Source: an uncultured Kangiella sp. (GTDB lineage Bacteria > Pseudomonadota > Gammaproteobacteria > Enterobacterales > DSM-103792). Taken from it: a stretch of DNA of 10,448 bases. The position numbers and the translations under genes are program-made. The stretch is taken from contig CAMLNB010000123.1 of the NCBI GenBank assembly GCA_946481205.1, positions 1 through 10,448 on the forward strand, written 5' to 3'. Within the stretch, counting starts at the first letter, position 1. Each line of letters opens with the position of its first letter. Positions 1-6,881 of this stretch are shown in pieces. A model generated the notes under the pieces. That model saw nothing but the letters and a program-made list of their open reading frames with translations, was not told where the DNA came from and did no database searches.

Positions 1-118
1 TAACGAGTTTCGCTGTGGTGGCTTTATGAAGGTGCTGGGCTGGCTGATGCCCGGCATGTTCAAGAAACAATCTTTCAAGTATATGCAGCAGTTCAAGGCG
101 TTTGCGGAATCGGCTTGA
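1..118 (+). CDS. SRPBCC family protein, C-terminal end (partial)
   Basis: This is the last 38 codons of a gene that begins before the window, read in the frame starting at base 2 and ending in TGA at 116-118. The visible peptide runs from NEFRCGGF through LMPGMFKKQSFKYM to FKAFAES. A leucine or methionine-rich stretch, then a basic segment, then a C-terminal amphipathic helix ending in F-K-x-F-x-E is typical of SRPBCC (polyketide cyclase/START-like) small-ligand-binding proteins. These are cytoplasmic helix-grip folds, and the last long helix closes the ligand cavity. Only that helix is visible, so the ligand cannot be inferred. No T-rich terminator follows; the next feature is a small REP-like hairpin at 162-179. 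Confidence 0.6.
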   Translation, partial: NEFRCGGFMKVLGWLMPGMFKKQSFKYMQQFKAFAESA

Positions 119-161
119 TGCCGAGTGTCTTGCCTATCAAACAACACAGGTTCATGCATGC

Positions 162-179
162 GGCGCAATACATTGCACC
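162..179. repeat. Degenerate REP-like hairpin (GGCGCAAT family)
   Basis: GGCGCAAT at 162-169 and ATTGCACC at 172-179 form an 8-bp stem with one mismatch and a 2-base centre. The sequence resembles the ends of the better preserved elements at 6847-6870 and 8793-8875, but the middle is missing and the flanking head reads CTAG rather than CTAC/GTAG. It is probably an eroded copy, although at this length chance cannot be excluded. It lies 44 bp after the SRPBCC stop codon and might act as a weak terminator. Confidence 0.4.
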
Positions 180-200
180 CTAGCTAGCTTACGAAGTCAC

Positions 201-284
201 CCGTTTGTTCTGGGCCTGTCGAAGGGTGAGTGAAATTAACCAGGATCCCGGCTATTTGTTGTTCGACAAGTTCACCACGAGCGG
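201..284. repeat. Imperfect inverted repeat with CTGTCGAAG / TTCGACAAG arms
   Basis: The left arm (201-224) contains CCTGTCGAAG and the right arm (261-284) contains GTTCGACAAG followed by CACCACGAGCGG. The reverse complement of the right arm matches the left arm at 16 of 24 positions. Arms of this kind are a common intergenic repeat in gammaproteobacterial genomes. The 36-bp interior codes for nothing obvious. It lies between the SRPBCC stop and the 3' end of the membrane protein at 335-775, so it occupies a convergent gap. Confidence 0.5.
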
Positions 285-334
285 CAATTGCAAACTTGAT
301 CTGAGTCCTCTTACTCGAACTGCTCGCAAGTGGA

Positions 335-775
335 TCAATTCGGAACCCGGGATAGCTGTGACCAGACCTGCCGCGTACCGATCAAATACAGCGCGCCGAT
401 GCCAAGGCAGATCAATGAGCTCCAACACCAGAAAGCCACACTGCGCTCGCCGGGTGCCACGGCAGCCAGTACAAACCCTGCGATACCACGCAACAAAAAT
501 ATGCCGGCGACCACACACAGTGCTGTTCGTGTGAATGGCAGTTTGGCGATAACACCCGCCCCCGCCAGGGCATAGAGCGACCACAGCGCCAACACAGCGG
601 CTATTCCGGCCGTAATAACCGCTGGAATAGCGCTGCCGTTGGCCGCAAGCTGTGCCATCCGCTCACCTGCGCCAAAGAAGCGATACCACGGCGGACCGAA
701 GGCAATGCAGCCAATGTGCAGCAGTGCGGCGATTCCGCTGAGCAAAGCTGCGATGAGCAAGTAGGAGTTCGTCAT
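335..775 (-). CDS. Small four-helix integral membrane protein, function unknown
   Basis: This 146-residue, strongly hydrophobic protein has four likely transmembrane helices at about residues 5-27, 51-74, 84-105 and 115-135. Between helices 1 and 2 is a conserved-looking loop reading PPWYRFFGAGERMAQLA, the most recognisable part of the protein. I recall a family of short uncharacterised proteobacterial inner-membrane proteins with this layout (a helix, a FGAGERMA-like loop, three more helices), but I know no assigned function. The ATG at 775 starts directly into helix 1; no strong Shine-Dalgarno sequence precedes it. The gene stands alone: its 3' end faces the SRPBCC gene, and the lipoprotein gene upstream is 216 bp away. 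No catalytic motif is visible. Confidence 0.75.
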   Translation of the reverse strand: MTNSYLLIAALLSGIAALLHIGCIAFGPPWYRFFGAGERMAQLAANGSAIPAVITAGIAAVLALWSLYALAGAGVIAKLPFTRTALCVVAGIFLLRGIAGFVLAAVAPGERSVAFWCWSSLICLGIGALYLIGTRQVWSQLSRVPN

Positions 776-991
776 CTAGTTCTGAGATGCTGCGGTGAAG
801 AGTCGATGGCCATGCAATCTGACGTATCTGGCGGCAGGTTGCAATTAATAGTCGACTCATACCGTAAGTGGTGTCATACGAGTTGATGAGCCGGTTTACT
901 GCGTTAACAACGCGGAGCAGCGATTCGCTTACATCAATGGAAAGTACTACAGGGTGCGCTTCCTGAACTTCAGCCTTGATTCGCCGGTGCT
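776..991. other. Gap holding an unexplained plus-strand open frame
   Basis: No confident gene lies in this 216-bp gap between two minus-strand genes. On the plus strand, the frame starting at 852 stays open across it and into the antisense of the lipoprotein gene, to a stop at about 1160. Its part outside the lipoprotein gene (about 885-990) reads DEPVYCVNNAEQRFAYINGK and continues YYRVRFLNFSLDSPVLYLA, which looks more like real protein than noise. There is no good start or ribosome binding site. It may be a remnant of a decayed gene, or chance. The promoter of the 335-775 gene should also lie here, but I could not pick out a convincing one. Confidence 0.3.
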
Positions 992-1555
992 CTACCTGGC
1001 CTCACCGTGGCCACTGACCGGCCAAAGCTTTACCGACTTTGCCGTTAGACGCTTACTCGGTGGCAGCATGATGCCGTTCTCGACAACAGGGTCCTTGCAC
1101 TGGGAAAAGTGTTGCGCCGGAATCTCCAGGCGATGCCAGAAGAAGCATTCGACGTCGTAGTTCTCGCCTTTGTCGTCGGCATAGATCTCAATACTGCTGA
1201 GTTGCTGATCGGTGACAGCGAGAATGGCATATGAATGACCTGCATTCACTGCAAGTTGAACCGACACGTCCTTGCTATAGGCCTTTGGCCCGCTGCCGAG
1301 CTCGATGGCATACACACGGGTTAACTCAATGTCGATGACATGCTGGCCCGGCTCGATATAAACCACGGCTGTCTCGACAGGCTGCCCGTCAACAGCACGG
1401 ACGGTAAGTCCCGTATCTTTGGTTGCGACAGCCGCCAACTGACTCCGCTCAGCTCCCGGGGCTTTAGCCAGCATCGATTTCGATATCGGTGTGTAGGGAA
1501 CCGCGCAACCGAGTAGTCCGCCGACAATGATCAGCGTGAGTAAATCGCGTTTCAT
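992..1555 (-). CDS. Predicted lipoprotein, function unknown
   Basis: This 187-residue protein has a lipoprotein signal: a basic start (MKRDLL), a hydrophobic stretch and the lipobox LLGC with Cys17 as the acylated residue. The residue after it is alanine, which in enterobacterial rules favours transport to the outer membrane. The mature part is beta-rich and includes VVYIEPGQHVIDIELTRVYA (about residues 65-84), the type of segment seen in small PEGA-like or all-beta periplasmic domains. That likeness is my reading, not a firm assignment. Cysteines also occur in the ECFFWHR and FSQCKDP segments. The start is supported by a strong AGGAGG just upstream of the ATG at 1555. It lies 81 bp downstream of the protease gene on the same strand, with a REP hairpin between, so co-transcription is possible but uncertain. 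Confidence 0.7.
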   Translation of the reverse strand: MKRDLLTLIIVGGLLGCAVPYTPISKSMLAKAPGAERSQLAAVATKDTGLTVRAVDGQPVETAVVYIEPGQHVIDIELTRVYAIELGSGPKAYSKDVSVQLAVNAGHSYAILAVTDQQLSSIEIYADDKGENYDVECFFWHRLEIPAQHFSQCKDPVVENGIMLPPSKRLTAKSVKLWPVSGHGEAR

Positions 1556-1598
1556 GGTCCCTCCTGTGAACCACAGTTCGTTGCGCGTAGCGAAACTT

Positions 1599-1625
1599 GT
1601 AGAGCGGAACCGTGAAGCGGTTCCG
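1599..1625 (+). repeat. REP element, GCGGAAC family, with GTAG head
   Basis: GTAG at 1599-1602 is followed by CGGAACCG (1605-1612), the loop TGAAG, and CGGTTCCG (1618-1625), a perfect 8-bp stem. A GTAG tetranucleotide just 5' of a palindrome is the published signature of REP elements mobilised by REP-associated tyrosine transposases. The unit is related to the hairpin at 8746-8776. It lies between the protease and lipoprotein genes and could attenuate transcription, but there is no T-run on either strand. Confidence 0.65.
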
Positions 1626-1636
1626 TTGGATCTTGA

Positions 1637-2449
1637 CTACGGCGCCACGGAGATCATGCTTTCAACCCACGGTTTGTAATGACTCAGCCGGACGTTGCAG
1701 CTAATTTGTCCATACTGCCCAAACGGAGTTTTGGTAGCGCCCTGATGAGGCGCCGTCCATGACGTCAGCCCCGCTAGCAACCATTGCTCGTTCGACTGAA
1801 TAAGCACTGGCCCGCCACTGTCACCGCTTCCCGAGCCGCCTTCAAGAGGCAGGGCTTCTGACGGCTTGTCGAACACGTAGCAGAACCAGCGAGCATCAGC
1901 ACTTGTGACTTTATTGTAGGCACGGCGAAGCGCCGTACGATGCGAGGCATGAGCGTCGTATCCAGTGACTCCGTTAGCCGTGGCGCCTTTTCCTATGATC
2001 TGGATGATCTGGCCGAACTCATCACCGCCTTTATGGATTGCGACGGGAGAAACGTCGGTAACGGGCTCTGTCAGTCTTATCAAGGCAATGTCATCCGAGG
2101 ACGAGAGCAGCACAATGAACAGTGTCCAGTCCCATGTCGCCACGGCTTGATCGATGAGCGCTTGGGGTGGCTTTTTGTACCCGGAATGTACTACCAGTCG
2201 CTCAACGTCGCGCGGTAACCCGTTAATAACGACCTGCTTGATTTCAGTTTGCCAGGTGACCGCATGAGCGGCTGTGACAACCCACTGCGGAGCAATCAGT
2301 ACACCATGACCCTCACCGGGCATGTCAACGAGAGCCGGAAACTCAGCCGCCATGATCCGATACTTCGAATCATCGACATCATCTCGAATGACAATGGCAT
2401 TGGCGGTTGACGACACCACAAGGAGCAGGGGCAACAGAAATCGAATCAT
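1637..2449 (-). CDS. Secreted trypsin-like (S1 family) serine protease
   Basis: This 270-residue protein has a Sec signal peptide (residues 1-18, ending STANA). The chymotrypsin-fold catalytic triad is complete: His62 in VTAAHAV, Asp120 in SDDIALIRL and Ser211 in GSGDSGGPV. The segment WLLAGLTSW after the serine is the usual strand following the oxyanion loop. Catalysis by nucleophilic serine in the periplasm or outside the cell is therefore expected. There are only two cysteines in the mature protein, Cys190 and Cys251, which could form one disulfide. There is no long propeptide and no C-terminal PDZ or sorting domain, so it is not DegP-like. An extra stretch at about 92-118, with a hydrophobic LFIVLL, precedes the catalytic Asp. 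The ATG at 2449 has only a weak AGG eight bases before it. The upstream amidohydrolase gene has its own terminator, so the protease is likely transcribed independently. Confidence 0.9.
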   Translation of the reverse strand: MIRFLLPLLLVVSSTANAIVIRDDVDDSKYRIMAAEFPALVDMPGEGHGVLIAPQWVVTAAHAVTWQTEIKQVVINGLPRDVERLVVHSGYKKPPQALIDQAVATWDWTLFIVLLSSSDDIALIRLTEPVTDVSPVAIHKGGDEFGQIIQIIGKGATANGVTGYDAHASHRTALRRAYNKVTSADARWFCYVFDKPSEALPLEGGSGSGDSGGPVLIQSNEQWLLAGLTSWTAPHQGATKTPFGQYGQISCNVRLSHYKPWVESMISVAP

Positions 2450-2572
2450 GTGTGATGCCTAATAAGAGAGCAACGCGCTCGGCAACTCGGGCTTCGCTGG
2501 TTCGGCCGATCCTAAGCAGGCTTGTTGCGCTTCGCAAGCGCAGATCTCATCGACTGTGCGACCCGAGCTGCT

Positions 2573-2615
2573 GAAAAAGCGTGGCGAGCGTCAGCTGCTA
2601 GCCGACACTCGCCAC
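2573..2615 (-). terminator. Rho-independent terminator of the amidohydrolase gene
   Basis: GTGGCGAG (2581-2588) pairs perfectly with CTCGCCAC (2608-2615), and the stem continues inward through GTC/GAC and GCT/AGC with two mismatches. Read on the minus strand, the hairpin begins 23 bases after the amidohydrolase stop and is followed by GC and then five T residues (2578-2574). Stem strength, T-run and position all fit an intrinsic terminator for the gene ending at 2639. Confidence 0.8.
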
Positions 2616-2638
2616 TGATTGCCATTGCCTGTTGGTAG

Positions 2639-4141
2639 TTACTGTGCGGTCAGGCTTTCGCGCTGGATGGTGGCACCGTGCAGCACAATGGTGTCGATCT
2701 CGTTCCAAGCTTCAACGGCTTGCAGCGGATTGCTGCGTAGCAGGAGCAGATTGGCGACTTTGCCGGTTTCTACCGTGCCGTAGTCTTTTTCCAGGCCAAA
2801 TTGCTTGGCATTGTTGATGGTGCCGGCACGCAGCGCAGCGTCGAGCGGCACGCCGGCTTCGACCATCGAACGCAATTCTTGATAGGTGTTCAGGCCCGGC
2901 TGGTTGCTGTACACCGGCGCCGATGGCGTGTCACTGGCGAGCAGCAGCGGGTGACCTTTATCGTGCAACGCTTTGGTCACGCGCGCGCCTTGCTCGTACA
3001 CCGCTTTCTGCACGGCGCGGATCTGGGCGTCATCATTGCCAAAAAAATCGCTGCGCAGTTCGCGTTCAAAGAATTTGCCATCGTCGCTGCGGTAGAACGC
3101 CAGCAGTGAGGCAGGCGTGACGTTGTTCAGTGATGGGTCGCTGAGCGTTTCCGGGTAGAACAGTTCGCGGATGCCGCCCAGAACACGCAGCGTGGGCTGG
3201 AAGCCAATGCCTTGTGCGTTGATGCGATTCAGCAGCGCATCGATGTCAGCCGGAATGCCCGGTTGGCCGTGATGCTGGCTCCAATTCCACAGACCGTGGG
3301 CGATCACATCGACTTCACCCGCTACCGCGATTTGCTGCATGTCGAAGGCATTGGCATGGGCCAGAACCAGCAGACCGGCTTTGTGTGCAGCGGTGCGCAC
3401 GCGCGCCATGGTTTTGGGTTTCAGCAGCGGAATGTGGTGGGCATCGCCAAAACCGTCCTCGATGAAAATTTTCACGCAGCGGGCGCCGCTCGCAGCGATG
3501 CGGGCAACCACGGCTTCCGGTGTGTGCTGCGCCGGATCAATACCGGCCGGGATCGGATCCGGATTTTCCGGTTCGTGAATGAATTCCGGAATGATGCTGT
3601 GCACCTTGCCATCGACCACAAAGCGCGGATAGCCGTTCAGCACGGATGCCGCACCACAGCGAAACAAATCCGGTTTCAGCGGCTGCGCGTTGAACTGCGC
3701 CATGCCAGCGTCAAAGCCAGCCGGATCCAGCAGCTGCGTTACACCGTGGTAGAGGTAGCTGCGCGGTTGTTGGCGGTGATAATCAGCGGTCAGTTTTGCC
3801 AACGCTGGCGACTCAACACCAAACGGCAGACCGGCGGGCATGCTCAGGTGCACGTGGCTGTCCATCAGGCCCGGGGTCAGGTAACGGCCCTCACCGTTCA
3901 GGCGCGGCGTATCGGCCGGCACGCGAATCGGTTTGCTGGCGACGGCGGCGATGCGGCCATCGCGGATGTGCACCCACTGGCCGGCGACTGGCGCCGAGCG
4001 CTCGGGCGAAACCACAGTGACATTTTCAATCAGCAGATCGTTGGCGCTGGCCGGGTTGGCGACGACACCGGCCAGACCAAGACTGACAGCCAGCAAGGAA
4101 CGGTGAAGGGCGCGGCGAAAGGGGTGAGTAAGCAGGTGCAT
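2639..4141 (-). CDS. Periplasmic metal-dependent amidohydrolase
   Basis: The gene encodes 500 residues from the ATG at 4141. That start is preferred over one 31 codons upstream because AAGAGG lies six bases before it and a signal peptide then follows at once (basic MHLLTHPFRRALHRS, hydrophobic core, NPASA cleavage site). The metal-site signature of the amidohydrolase superfamily is complete: His96 and His98 in GLMDSHVHL, Lys224 in CVKIFIEDG (a possible carbamylated bridging lysine), His262 in LAHANAF, His282 in VIAHGLW and Asp404 in LLASDTPS. The N- and C-terminal parts (LLIENVTVV, GKVANLLLLRSNPL) build the small beta-sandwich. The pattern matches the imidazolonepropionase-like and Xaa-Pro dipeptidase-like branch, which cleaves amide or peptide bonds, but the substrate cannot be read from sequence. 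It is divergent from the TPR regulator, which may control it. Confidence 0.88.
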   Translation of the reverse strand: MHLLTHPFRRALHRSLLAVSLGLAGVVANPASANDLLIENVTVVSPERSAPVAGQWVHIRDGRIAAVASKPIRVPADTPRLNGEGRYLTPGLMDSHVHLSMPAGLPFGVESPALAKLTADYHRQQPRSYLYHGVTQLLDPAGFDAGMAQFNAQPLKPDLFRCGAASVLNGYPRFVVDGKVHSIIPEFIHEPENPDPIPAGIDPAQHTPEAVVARIAASGARCVKIFIEDGFGDAHHIPLLKPKTMARVRTAAHKAGLLVLAHANAFDMQQIAVAGEVDVIAHGLWNWSQHHGQPGIPADIDALLNRINAQGIGFQPTLRVLGGIRELFYPETLSDPSLNNVTPASLLAFYRSDDGKFFERELRSDFFGNDDAQIRAVQKAVYEQGARVTKALHDKGHPLLLASDTPSAPVYSNQPGLNTYQELRSMVEAGVPLDAALRAGTINNAKQFGLEKDYGTVETGKVANLLLLRSNPLQAVEAWNEIDTIVLHGATIQRESLTAQ

Positions 4142-4260
4142 GACGGGCCTCTTGGGGTTGGCGAGCGTTCGTCGACAGGCATGCCGACGACTGGTCGCGG
4201 AAAACACCAGCGCAGTCTTGCCGGGACCCGACAAATTCGCCTGAAGACGGCAAAAGCCTT

Positions 4261-4289
4261 TCTTGAAGAAATTCTAAAGACGCTAGAAT
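4261..4289 (+). promoter_or_regulatory. Predicted sigma-70 promoter with overlapping palindrome
   Basis: TCTTGA (4261-4266), a 17-base spacer and TAGAAT (4284-4289) make a plausible -35/-10 pair 50 bases before the proposed start of the regulator gene. The -10 hexamer is also the right arm of a perfect inverted repeat, ATTCTA (4271-4276) and TAGAAT (4284-4289), separated by seven bases, so a bound protein could block the promoter. The 198-bp gap also has to carry the promoter of the divergent amidohydrolase, which I could not place. Confidence 0.45.
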
Positions 4290-4339
4290 CAAGCACTTAC
4301 CGGCACCAAACGGACCTGTGCAATAGTGAGCGCCTCGCC

Positions 4340-6274
4340 TTGAGCTCCGCCCCTTCCCCCGCCACCACCGCCCGCTGGCAACTCGGCGACTGGCTGATCG
4401 AGCCCGCTCGCAACAGCCTGCGCTCACTGGCGAACGGTGAAACCGGCGAGCGGACGCTGGAGCCGCGGGTCATGGCGGTGCTGGAGCTGCTGCTGCGGCG
4501 GAGTCACGAGACCGGCGGCGGGCCGGTCAGCGATGAGCAATTGCTGGCCGAGGTCTGGCCCGGCATCGCGGTCAGCGACGCCTCGGTCTACCAAGCCATT
4601 GCCCAATTGCGCAAAGCGCTTGGCGACAGCGGCAAGCCGTACCGCTACATCAGCCGGGTGTCGGGCAAGGGCTACGTGTTATTGCAAAAGCCCGTGTTAC
4701 AGAAGCCGGTGCCGATGGCGACTGAACCATCGGTGGCATCGCCTGCCGAGCCTGCGCCCGTTGTCACATCACCAGTCACGCCAGAAAAGCCCGCACCGAA
4801 AACGACGATGCCTTGGCTGTGGGCACTGCCTGCACTCGCGATCGCTGCCGGCGCACTCTGGTGGGCGCTGCAATCGCCGCCGCCGCCTGCGGTATCAACC
4901 GAACCGGCACCGCAAATTCCCGCAGTCGTTGCCGGCACAGATCCCGGCGCCAAACCGGATTCCCCCGGCTGGGACGACTACCTGCAAGGCCGCTGGTTCT
5001 GGCAGCAGCGCAAGCCGGCCACGCTCGCGGAAGCCGCCACGCATTTCCGCGCCGCGATTGAAAACGATCCGCAGCTCGCGCTCGCCTATGTCGGCCTGTG
5101 CGATGTCTTCCACTTCCAGCATTTGTACGGCGACTGGCCGCTCAGCAAAGTATTGGCGCAGTGCGAACCGCTGCTGCGCGAGGCATTGCAACGCGAACCG
5201 GAACTGGGCGCCGCGCTGGCCAGTTTCGGTTTGCTGAAACTGACCCAGAACGAACTCGATGCCGCCGACACCTTTCTGGATCGGGCGCTGGCGCGCGAAC
5301 CGAACAACGCGATGGCCTGGCTCTGGAGCGGTCAGATCCGGCAGCGGCGCGGTGACTTCACGGCGGCGACCGAACGCATGCAACGCGCGGCCGAGCTGGA
5401 CCCGCTCTCCGCCATCGTCAAACGCAGCCAAAGCCATCTGCTGATGAACACTGGCGACTTTGCCGGCGCGCAAGCGGCTTTTGAAGAAGCGCTGCTGCGC
5501 GAACCGGATTACGCCGATCGGCCGGTCGATGAAATTGAAATGCGGCCACTGACGGTCGAGCGCGCGGTGGCATTCATCCAATGGGCCAAACGCTTTCCGG
5601 ACCGCAGCGCTGCCAGCAATCCTGACCGTGGCCTCGGCGTGCAGACCAATCTCGCGATGGTCTATCTGGCGCTGCGCGATCTGGCCAATGCCGATGCCGC
5701 GCTCAAGCACGCCGAAGCCGTCTCACCACAACACCCGTATGTACAACTGACCCGCGCCGTCTGGCAGCGTGCCAACGGTGAACCACGCAAGGCCTTGCAA
5801 ACGCTGCAGCAACGCGCGGCGCAAACCGCTCACAATCCGTTCTACCGACAAGTGGCGCTGCTTCAACAAGCCGAACTCGATGGCGCCGCCGCGGCACGTC
5901 AACAGTTCGAACGTGAGTTTCCCGATTACCAGACCGCAATCACGCCACCGCTGCAGCTGAGCCAGCTGCGCACATTGACCAGCTGGCTGTGGCTGGCGCC
6001 GACAGCACAACGTCAGCAACTGCAACCGGCCATGCAAGACTTGCTGGCAAAGACCAAGCTACCCGCACGGATGCAATTGCAACTGCGTTTGCTGGTCGGC
6101 GAACAGGAAGCGGTCGGTCGCGAATGGTTGGCCTTGCTACAAGCCGGCGCACTACCGTCACCCGCCGATGACTATTTCCTGCCGGAACATCATCCACTCT
6201 GGCGCTCGTTTCCGCCGACGGTGTTTGCGCAGCTTGAGCAGAATCGACAGTTAGCGCAGCAGCAGTTGCGCTGA
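4340..6274 (+). CDS. CadC/ToxR-like membrane regulator: winged helix, TM helix, TPR domain
   Basis: The protein is about 644 residues in three parts. Residues 12-117 form an OmpR/PhoB-type winged-helix DNA-binding domain, with LEPRVMAVLELLLRR, the recognition-helix region SDASVYQAIAQLRKALGD and the wing ISRVSGKGYVLL. A Pro/Ala/Thr-rich linker follows, then one transmembrane helix (about 158-178, PWLWALPALAIAAGALWWAL). The periplasmic part (about 210-480 and beyond) is built of TPR-like helix pairs such as AATHFRAAIENDPQLALAY and AADTFLDRALAREPNNAMAW. This is the one-component layout of CadC and ToxR, where a periplasmic sensor controls a cytoplasmic DNA-binding domain without phosphorylation. 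No ATG lies near the domain start. I chose the TTG at 4340, preceded by GTGAG, because it falls after the promoter and just before the domain; a CTG at 4316 is possible. The open frame extends much further upstream, but only as antisense of the amidohydrolase. The divergent amidohydrolase is the most likely target. Confidence 0.85.
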   Translation: MSSAPSPATTARWQLGDWLIEPARNSLRSLANGETGERTLEPRVMAVLELLLRRSHETGGGPVSDEQLLAEVWPGIAVSDASVYQAIAQLRKALGDSGKPYRYISRVSGKGYVLLQKPVLQKPVPMATEPSVASPAEPAPVVTSPVTPEKPAPKTTMPWLWALPALAIAAGALWWALQSPPPPAVSTEPAPQIPAVVAGTDPGAKPDSPGWDDYLQGRWFWQQRKPATLAEAATHFRAAIENDPQLALAYVGLCDVFHFQHLYGDWPLSKVLAQCEPLLREALQREPELGAALASFGLLKLTQNELDAADTFLDRALAREPNNAMAWLWSGQIRQRRGDFTAATERMQRAAELDPLSAIVKRSQSHLLMNTGDFAGAQAAFEEALLREPDYADRPVDEIEMRPLTVERAVAFIQWAKRFPDRSAASNPDRGLGVQTNLAMVYLALRDLANADAALKHAEAVSPQHPYVQLTRAVWQRANGEPRKALQTLQQRAAQTAHNPFYRQVALLQQAELDGAAAARQQFEREFPDYQTAITPPLQLSQLRTLTSWLWLAPTAQRQQLQPAMQDLLAKTKLPARMQLQLRLLVGEQEAVGREWLALLQAGALPSPADDYFLPEHHPLWRSFPPTVFAQLEQNRQLAQQQLR

Positions 6275-6299
6275 TTTTCGGTGTGATGGTGTTGAAATC

Positions 6300-6387
6300 G
6301 TAGGTTGGGTAGAACGAAGCGAAACCCAACAGAATGGCAAGGCGAGAAAATGATGGGTTTCGGCGCGGGCGCCTCTACCCATCCTAC
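6300..6387. repeat. REPIN: two inverted REP units of the GTAGG-TGGGT family
   Basis: The left unit has GTAG (6300-6303), then GTTGGGT (6304-6310) pairing with ACCCAAC (6324-6330). The right unit, in opposite orientation, has GATGGGT (6352-6358) pairing with ACCCATC (6377-6383), then CTAC (6384-6387). Two REPs with outward GTAG heads in inverted arrangement make a REPIN. It sits in the convergent gap between the regulator and the membrane protein gene, where it could end transcription from both sides. Confidence 0.75.
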
Positions 6388-6403
6388 AGCCCTGAGTTCA
6401 GTG

Positions 6404-6802
6404 TCAGATCGATTCTGCGCCCCACACCAGCAACCCGGCACAGAAAAACCAAAGCAGCCACTGCCCCAGCAGCAACAGTTGCTTTCCTGATTGGCGCAAT
6501 AGCAGGAGCTGCACCAGCCAGGCGATGCCCCAACTTGCATAGAAGGCAGCAGCAATCCATGCCAGCTCGCGTCGTGCCGGCAATTCAGGGATGGTGCCGA
6601 GCGCGATCATGAGTGCCGACAAGAACAGCAGATCAACCGTCACCAACTGGAACGCACAAATCGACTGAACCCAGTTGCGCGTGACGGCTTCGCCTCTATC
6701 CGTCGGTGGCCGCGTGCTCAGACTTTCTCGATAACCAACAAAGCCGTGTGCCAATAGCGCCAGCAGGGTAAGAATGCCGACAATCGTGATCGGGTAATTC
6801 AT
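6404..6802 (-). CDS. Small four-helix membrane protein, function unknown
   Basis: This 132-residue hydrophobic protein has four likely transmembrane helices: about residues 5-21, 50-69, 79-98 and 106-127. The short hydrophilic loop after helix 1, YRESLSTRPPTDRGEAVTRN, probably lies in the cytoplasm. The ATG at 6802 is chosen over a GTG three codons upstream because GGAG lies eight bases before it. The AFQLVTVDLLFLSALM segment, with one buried acidic residue in helix 2, is the most distinctive part. I recognise no named family. It resembles the 335-775 protein in size and helix number, but I see no sequence similarity. It is the last of three same-strand genes (OmpA-like, ankyrin, this one), 79 bp after the ankyrin stop with a REP fragment in the gap. 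Confidence 0.72.
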   Translation of the reverse strand: MNYPITIVGILTLLALLAHGFVGYRESLSTRPPTDRGEAVTRNWVQSICAFQLVTVDLLFLSALMIALGTIPELPARRELAWIAAAFYASWGIAWLVQLLLLRQSGKQLLLLGQWLLWFFCAGLLVWGAESI

Positions 6803-6846
6803 TGCACACACTCCATGACGTGCAAGGTGGATGATTCGGCAAATCA

Positions 6847-6870
6847 GCGCAATGCCCTTCGGCTATTGCA
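6847..6870. repeat. REP fragment, GCGCAATGCCC family
   Basis: This 24-base segment matches the right half of the REPIN at 8845-8868 in 20 of 24 positions. It has GCGCAAT at one end, CTATTGCA at the other and CCTTCGG in the loop. The GTAG head is lost, so it is probably a decayed singlet. It lies in the 79-bp gap between the ankyrin and membrane protein genes. Confidence 0.6.
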
Positions 6871-6881
6871 CTCAATCGGAT

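Noticed and set aside
201..575. Overlapping plus-strand frames at 205-534 and 330-575
   Set aside because: They lie across the inverted repeat and antisense to the four-helix membrane protein, whose hydrophobic pattern is clear on the minus strand.
2527..2541. GCGCTT-CGC-AAGCGC hairpin in the protease upstream region
   Set aside because: It is only 6 bp with no T-run, no GTAG head and no second copy in the window; not enough to call a feature.
3212..4339. Long plus-strand extension of the regulator frame, reaching 3212
   Set aside because: It lies antisense to the amidohydrolase, whose signal peptide and complete metal-ligand set prove the minus strand is coding. The predicted promoter at 4261-4289 also starts transcription after most of it.
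4895..5710. Minus-strand open frame of 271 codons inside the regulator gene
   Set aside because: It is antisense to the TPR region, has no recognisable domain, and is explained by the high GC content leaving few stop codons.
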